Source: an uncultured Lachnospiraceae bacterium
GTDB lineage: Bacteria; Bacillota; Clostridia; Lachnospirales; Lachnospiraceae
Length of the DNA stretch: 64,000 nucleotides
Direction of reading: 5' to 3'
NCBI GenBank assembly: GCA_910579275.1
Contig: CAJTTO010000017.1
Span: forward strand, 7,504-71,503
The position numbers and the translations under genes are program-made. Numbering within the stretch: position 1 is the first letter of the stretch; the number at the start of each line of letters is the position of its first letter. A model generated the notes under the pieces. The model ran no database searches, was not told the origin of the DNA, and saw nothing but the letters and a program-made list of their open reading frames with translations. Positions 59,875 to 64,000 of the stretch are shown here, in pieces.

Positions 59875-62508
59875 TTATTTCAATAATAAGGAAAGTACCT
59901 TGGGGCGGGCGCCTTTCCCGTATTTAAATTTTAAGGCGTGCCTGATAATCTCGGGTAAATAATACCTGTCATTATCTATCCTTAAATAACCTTCCTGCTT
60001 CATAATTTTCTCTTCTCCCTGTGTGAGCTGAAATGTGTCACTAGAAAATGGTAAAATTTTATCTTCTGCTGGCGCATGTTCCAGCTTATCAAAGATTGGT
60101 CCAAGTGCTTTCATTTCATCCCTTATTTCACCAATCTTATCCGTTGAGCATTCTGATACAGCTTTTTTGATTTCTGTAGGCATTAAATACCTATCTGTAT
60201 AAACAGGTTTACCTGCATTTACAGTCGCTTTTTCTAGAAATCTTATGATATCCCGCGCCTGTAATTGTCCATTAAAATCTGATAATGCCGCCAAAATCCA
60301 TCTCGATGAATTTGCTTCATTGGAAGTCGGCTTTCCAAGTTTCACTCCCCATAATTTATGAAGTGTCTGGTCAATTACATCTCTTGGCGCCATTTCAAGT
60401 GGAACATCCTCCTCATAAAAATCTGATACAGCCTGACTAGTCAGCCAAGCTGCTAATCTTAATGCTTCCGTACTTGACCACTGCAATTCGACCGAACGGT
60501 AGAGTGAATGAAACTGCTCATAATTGATCGTCAGCGAGTCCCGTACCATATCCTTTCTCAAAAATATCATAAAGCCCAAATTGTGATATGATATCTTCAC
60601 TTCATCAATGAAATCCCTGCATAATGCTGCTATGGCATTTCTCTCATTTTGCGATGAAACCGTATGCTGAAAAATCTCTTCTAAACCATCAATTAAAAAT
60701 ACTACTTTAATGCACTTTTGATTCAACTCCTCCTCAAATTCTTCTATTGATTGATATGCTTTATTAACAGCATCTAATACGACTTTTTTCCAAATTTCTT
60801 TCCATTCCAATATATCATGTTCATTTCTCATATATTCCAGCAGCATGTCCTTGCTGTGTACATATACAGAATTGTTGATTTTTCCTTTCAAGTTGTACTT
60901 GTTATAATTACATATAGCATTTTCTATAATTTTAGGAAACCCTCCTGCGTTGCCAGAAGCTAAGAGTGGGACAATCAGTGTATGCATATCAGCATCTAGA
61001 ACTGCCGTATGCGTTCCATTTTTATCCATACGCTTTATAAAGCTTTCCCAATATTGATCTCTTAATATCTCTCTGTATAAAAATGTTTTCCCTGATCCTT
61101 TGGCTCCCATGATTACTGTATTTGGAACACTGTTTTTATATTTCTTTATTAGATTCTGAATGGAATCTGTCATTAATACTTCAAATGTACCATTTCCTTC
61201 CGCAGTAATCTGGTTTGCAGCGAAATCATGAATACATTTAATGATCTTATCACGCGATAATTTGTAATGTTGCATTTGTACACTGCTTGGTGCCATATAA
61301 CTATTTTTTACAATCTCACAAATATTTTTATAAAAATCTCTTCCATTTAAATTCTTCATTATTTTAGGCAGAGACTCCAAATGAACAAGTTCACTCGCAA
61401 AAGGAAGTACTGTCACAATATCATCCGTGATAGAAACCTTGTCATCTGTCATATATTGATCATATACAGCGACTAATTCACTAATAATATCACTGGTAGT
61501 CACACCTTCCTGCACCATTGTTAATAAGATTTCAGGTATTTTAGTATTTTCATTCAATGGTAATCCTTTGCTTAACTGATTTAATAAAATCTCTGTTCCC
61601 TTTACTGACTGATAAGATGTTGATGTTACAAGATATTTCTTTACTCTTGGATCAAATAACAACGGCGCTGAAAATTCGCTTAATCCTGCACGCAAATCAA
61701 CTAAAACCAGTTCAGCATTTACTTTCTCACCTAATTTTGACAAAACCTCTGACAGAACATATTTCTTACTATAGCTAATGGCAAGACTCTCAGGACTTGA
61801 ATACATATCCAGCAACTGCTCTATATATCTATACGTCGGCAAAACAATATGTTCCACAATGGTTTTTTCAGTTTCTATCTTAATTGATAATTCCAACATT
61901 TTATCCGAGATCAATTCAATAATTTCATCCACGCTCTCCTTTTCCTGTGTTATCTCTAAAAGATCTAAAAAACTAAATGCCGCTTCCTCCTGACCTTTGG
62001 TCAACCATGTAATTCCTGGAGCCTCTATATCCGCATCTACAACGAGAAGCTTTTTGGGATTTTTCATATCCTTTAATGAGGACCATGCCTTAACAAACGC
62101 TAATAAAGACAATGTGCGTCCTACTCCTCCCTTATAGGAATGGAAAGCAATCACAGGTACTCCTGGAAGTTCTTTTTCGATCAGCGCATCATAGTATGCA
62201 GATTTTTGATATAAGACACTCTTAAAAAGCGGTGCTGCCACACTCTTTTTTTCTCCACATTCTTCAATCTCAAAAGTAACATTTAAGTATTCATCTGATA
62301 GATCCAACAAAATTCTATGCTTTTCATTTTCATAATTTTTATGCAAAATCTCAGCAAATAAATTGTCAGCATCTTTTTCCGCATCCTCTTCATTTAAGTG
62401 AACAATCACCTCATCGGTATATGTTTCTATATCAACAATTACAGTTCCCCATTTATCCTTGTTTAACAATAGTTTTCTTTCTACATCTTTCCATGTATAT
62501 AACAACAT
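59875..62508 (-). CDS. KGGVGR-variant MinD/ParA-like NTPase with a second P-loop domain
   Basis: A protein of about 877 residues with two NTPase modules. After a ~110-residue N-terminal domain, HSYKGGVGRTLSLLAF (about 115-130) is a deviant Walker A of the MinD/ParA class in which the usual second Lys/Thr pattern is changed to Arg, followed by VDADIEAPGITWL. The second module has IMGAKGSGKTFLYRE near 466, a normal Walker A, and VVFLIDGLEEIF as Walker B, then a helical C-terminus. NCBI-type annotations call these KGGVGR-motif variant AAA ATPases; the function is not known to me, though STAND-like signal NTPases in conflict systems have a comparable plan. The ATG at 62506-62508 is preceded by GGAAGGG. 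Confidence 0.82.
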   Translation of the reverse strand: MLLYTWKDVERKLLLNKDKWGTVIVDIETYTDEVIVHLNEEDAEKDADNLFAEILHKNYENEKHRILLDLSDEYLNVTFEIEECGEKKSVAAPLFKSVLYQKSAYYDALIEKELPGVPVIAFHSYKGGVGRTLSLLAFVKAWSSLKDMKNPKKLLVVDADIEAPGITWLTKGQEEAAFSFLDLLEITQEKESVDEIIELISDKMLELSIKIETEKTIVEHIVLPTYRYIEQLLDMYSSPESLAISYSKKYVLSEVLSKLGEKVNAELVLVDLRAGLSEFSAPLLFDPRVKKYLVTSTSYQSVKGTEILLNQLSKGLPLNENTKIPEILLTMVQEGVTTSDIISELVAVYDQYMTDDKVSITDDIVTVLPFASELVHLESLPKIMKNLNGRDFYKNICEIVKNSYMAPSSVQMQHYKLSRDKIIKCIHDFAANQITAEGNGTFEVLMTDSIQNLIKKYKNSVPNTVIMGAKGSGKTFLYREILRDQYWESFIKRMDKNGTHTAVLDADMHTLIVPLLASGNAGGFPKIIENAICNYNKYNLKGKINNSVYVHSKDMLLEYMRNEHDILEWKEIWKKVVLDAVNKAYQSIEEFEEELNQKCIKVVFLIDGLEEIFQHTVSSQNERNAIAALCRDFIDEVKISYHNLGFMIFLRKDMVRDSLTINYEQFHSLYRSVELQWSSTEALRLAAWLTSQAVSDFYEEDVPLEMAPRDVIDQTLHKLWGVKLGKPTSNEANSSRWILAALSDFNGQLQARDIIRFLEKATVNAGKPVYTDRYLMPTEIKKAVSECSTDKIGEIRDEMKALGPIFDKLEHAPAEDKILPFSSDTFQLTQGEEKIMKQEGYLRIDNDRYYLPEIIRHALKFKYGKGARPKVLSLLLK

Positions 62509-62548
62509 TGAAATCACATCCCTTCCTCGATCCAACACGCAACATTAT

Positions 62549-62815
62549 TTAAGGTCTCTTCCATTTTTCCTCTTTATCCTGCTGCTTTTCCTGTGTCCTG
62601 ATACAATATCGGTAAAGCTGATGATAAGTTTCTGCAACGACCACATTCTTATGTACAGTGGCTAATTGCGGAAAGCTGAAATTCCCCTGTTGTCCTAACT
62701 CTTTCAATATTTTCTCCAGATTATGTGATGTCAAAATATCCTTTTTCCTGCTGTCATCACTATCTAAAATACTCTTTGGACTTTTTTCGTTCCATTTATC
62801 TAAATAACATGTATT
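62549..62815 (-). pseudogene. C-terminal fragment of an unknown gene upstream of the NTPase
   Basis: An 88-codon open frame that begins directly after a TGA (62816-62818) and has no ATG; the first possible start is a TTG at 62734. The reading is hydrophilic and helical (LDKWNEKSPKSILDSDD, then NFSFPQLATVHKNVVVAETY). It ends 40 bases before the NTPase start. This looks like the tail of a larger gene whose front has been lost, probably the original first gene of the NTPase operon. A short protein from the TTG is possible. Confidence 0.5.
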
Positions 62816-63127
62816 TCAATCCGCACTCTACACTATATACTAACAGCAATCTTCTACTATTCACGTTGGAATTCTCTTCCCTCAATCTTTTATATAATTG
62901 ATAGTGTTTTTTATACCCTCTTCTGTAATCCTTTTTATCTGCAACAAGCATACTCTAGGCCTTTCCCATTTTACTCCCTATTTTTAATCAATTATAGCTT
63001 TTTAAAGAAAAGCCGTCAATAAAGAGATTGAATTAAGAAAATGTACATCTACTATTTGCGTTATTAGTATGTATCACTTTTGATACTTATTTTATAATCC
63101 CTTCACATATCTAAAGGCAACGTGCAT
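62816..63127. other. AT-rich stretch without a gene
   Basis: Between the fragment upstream of the NTPase and the spmA remnant I see no open frame of note, no clear promoter and no terminator. A single ATTTCAATCCGCACTC at about 62813-62828 recalls the end of type I-C CRISPR repeats but occurs once only. Confidence 0.6.
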
Positions 63128-63470
63128 TTACATTCTCGATTCCTTACCCATAACTTTACAGTAAATCACCGCCACCACCGTACTAAAAAAACGTCGCCAC
63201 AATCGCAGGCGCTATGACCGCCGCCGGATTTGCACTCCCATACTGGCTGCGATAAGCGATAATATTCACCGGTATCAACTGCAATGACGAGATATTCATC
63301 ACAAGAAACGTACACATCTCATTACTGGCAGTCCTTCCCCCGCAATTTGGCAAAGCACCGGAAACAGCCGTTGCATTCTTCGTCTCCATATATTCGCAGT
63401 TCCCACGCTCTCTTTCCAGTTGTTCCAAGTCGCTCATCGCCCGCAATCCTACTTGAGCCAAGGTAGTGAC
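63128..63470 (-). pseudogene. Decayed spore maturation protein A (spmA) remnant
   Basis: The reading LRAMSDLEQLE followed by ASNEMCTFLVMNISSLQLIP and VNIIAYRSQYGSANPAAVIA matches the second half of SpmA. The frame stops at TAG in a T7 run (A7 at 63185-63191 on the plus strand); with T6 it would continue ATFFSTVVAVIYCKVMG to a TAA at 63128-63130, as SpmA normally ends. The N-terminal half is missing; sequence upstream of about 63470 is unrelated. It is thus truncated at the front and frameshifted at the back. Its partner spmB survives at 46891-47415. Confidence 0.75.
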
Positions 63471-63556
63471 ACGTACTTTGTTAAAAGGTACTTGAAACCA
63501 GTAATTTTGTACCATTTATTTGTTGAATTTTATCAAAAATAAAAATCTATATATCT

Positions 63557-63593
63557 AAAAGCAGACCTCTCTATTTCAAGAGTTCCTGCTTTT
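63557..63593 (-). repeat. Dispersed hairpin repeat, copy 2
   Basis: A 37-base sequence closely related to 58882-58919. The ends AAAAGCAG and CTGCTTTT pair perfectly, with AACTCT/AGAGGT inside, and a T-rich stretch follows on the minus strand. It lies 10 bases after the stop of the DprA-like gene and may act as its terminator. Confidence 0.62.
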
Positions 63594-63603
63594 CCGGATA
63601 TCA

Positions 63604-64000
63604 TTAAGCCTTCCGATACACTCCTTTGTCAAGTCTTATAAGCTTATCCTCACACAAGCGTTTCAGCCATATTTCCATCTGTCTCTCCACGACATTCAGA
63701 TTCTTCGAAGCATCCTCAACACGCATCCCATTCTCCAAATGCGCAACAATATATTCTTTTATAACATCATATACATCATTCTCTCTGACTCTGTTTTCCG
63801 CAGGCTTTTGATTCTTCTCCGTCCCATTTCGGACAGTATCTGCGTGAAATAAATCCAACTGCTCATAAGTCTCTTCTTTTTTTGTAATAGCCAGATAAAT
63901 ACTTTCCTCTGTAATGTCATAGGGTACGCAGCCCTCCTCGATCAGTTTCTGATTTCCAACATAATTCTGATTGTCCCACACTAATGTTTTCGCAAATCCA
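63604..64000 (-). CDS. DprA-like protein, C-terminal part (gene continues past the window)
   Basis: An open frame of at least 132 codons that is still open at the right edge (upstream reading GFAKTLVWDNQN). GNQKLIEEGCVPYDI resembles the end of the Rossmann domain of DprA/Smf DNA-processing proteins (GN..LI.EGA.P). The C-terminal ~65 residues look like a winged helix (VYDVIKEYIVAHLENGMRVE, then VERQMEIWLKRLCEDKLIRL), as in DprA. Between them lies EQLDLF, which fits the QL(S/D)LF type of sliding-clamp-binding motif. Without the N-terminus the assignment is tentative. It is followed by the hairpin repeat at 63557-63593. Confidence 0.45.
   Translation of the reverse strand, partial: GFAKTLVWDNQNYVGNQKLIEEGCVPYDITEESIYLAITKKEETYEQLDLFHADTVRNGTEKNQKPAENRVRENDVYDVIKEYIVAHLENGMRVEDASKNLNVVERQMEIWLKRLCEDKLIRLDKGVYRKA

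Noticed and set aside
62811..62850. Sequence ATTTCAATCCGCACTC, like the end of a type I-C CRISPR repeat
   Set aside because: It occurs once, the complementary half of the repeat is missing, and there are no regularly spaced copies or cas genes.

Overview
The window looks like chromosomal DNA of an anaerobic, spore-forming member of the Clostridia, most likely Lachnospiraceae. The reasons are low GC with strong AGGAGG ribosome binding sites, a spore maturation gene (spmB) and an spmA remnant, a CdaR-type regulator next to a UgpC/MsmK sugar-ABC ATPase and a YesL-type membrane protein, HD-GYP and GGDEF signalling, two-component systems of Gram-positive type, and a family known to me mainly from Lachnospiraceae (DUF6128-like). 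I see no tRNA, rRNA, CRISPR array or intact insertion sequence.

Bases 1-35,500 are one large surface-glycopolymer region made of three transcription units. The left unit runs leftward (5385 to 181): a GT2-TagF fusion, a dolichyl-phosphate-type GT2, DUF2304 and a flippase. The right unit runs rightward (6410 to 14046): a second GT2-TagF fusion, a GT-C enzyme, a GtrB-like GT2, another GT-C enzyme and an acyltransferase. The third runs leftward from a promoter near 35,500 to 14142: GT4, two GT2, a GT-C enzyme, twin AAA-ATPase/nuclease genes, a GT2, a TagG/TagH-like ABC exporter, a GT2, a third GT2-TagF fusion, a frameshifted fourth one, an acyltransferase with a G10 tract, and a DUF2142 protein. 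Together they suggest glycerol-phosphate-containing, teichoic-acid-like polymers decorated with sugars from polyprenyl-phosphate donors.

The most interesting element lies between the two divergent GT2-TagF operons. A 744-bp segment (5545-6288) is bounded by perfect 27-bp inverted repeats. It carries a short tyrosine recombinase and a near-consensus promoter (TTGAAT-17-TATAAT) that points outward, now toward the left operon. Inversion would aim the same promoter at the right operon. This reads as a self-contained switch that exchanges one GT2-TagF polymer operon for another. Simple repeats (CTGCT x12, G10, G8, G7) and a homopolymer frameshift in the same region suggest further layers of phase variation.

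Bases 35,600-47,600 are housekeeping and regulation: an NrdG2-type radical SAM activase, a DUF6128-like protein, CdaR, UgpC/MsmK, YesL, an HD-GYP protein, a GNAT, an HPr-like protein without the catalytic histidine, a hybrid histidine kinase with its response regulator, and an orphan SpmB. Bases 47,600-58,700 hold a LytTR regulator, a secreted beta-helix protein coupled to a DUF4157 protein, a diguanylate cyclase, an AgrC/AgrA-like system and an Lhr helicase. Bases 58,900-64,000 are a patchwork of remnants (Rpn nuclease, SpmA, an unknown C-terminus) around an intact KGGVGR-variant NTPase with an SseB-like partner. The window ends inside a DprA-like gene.
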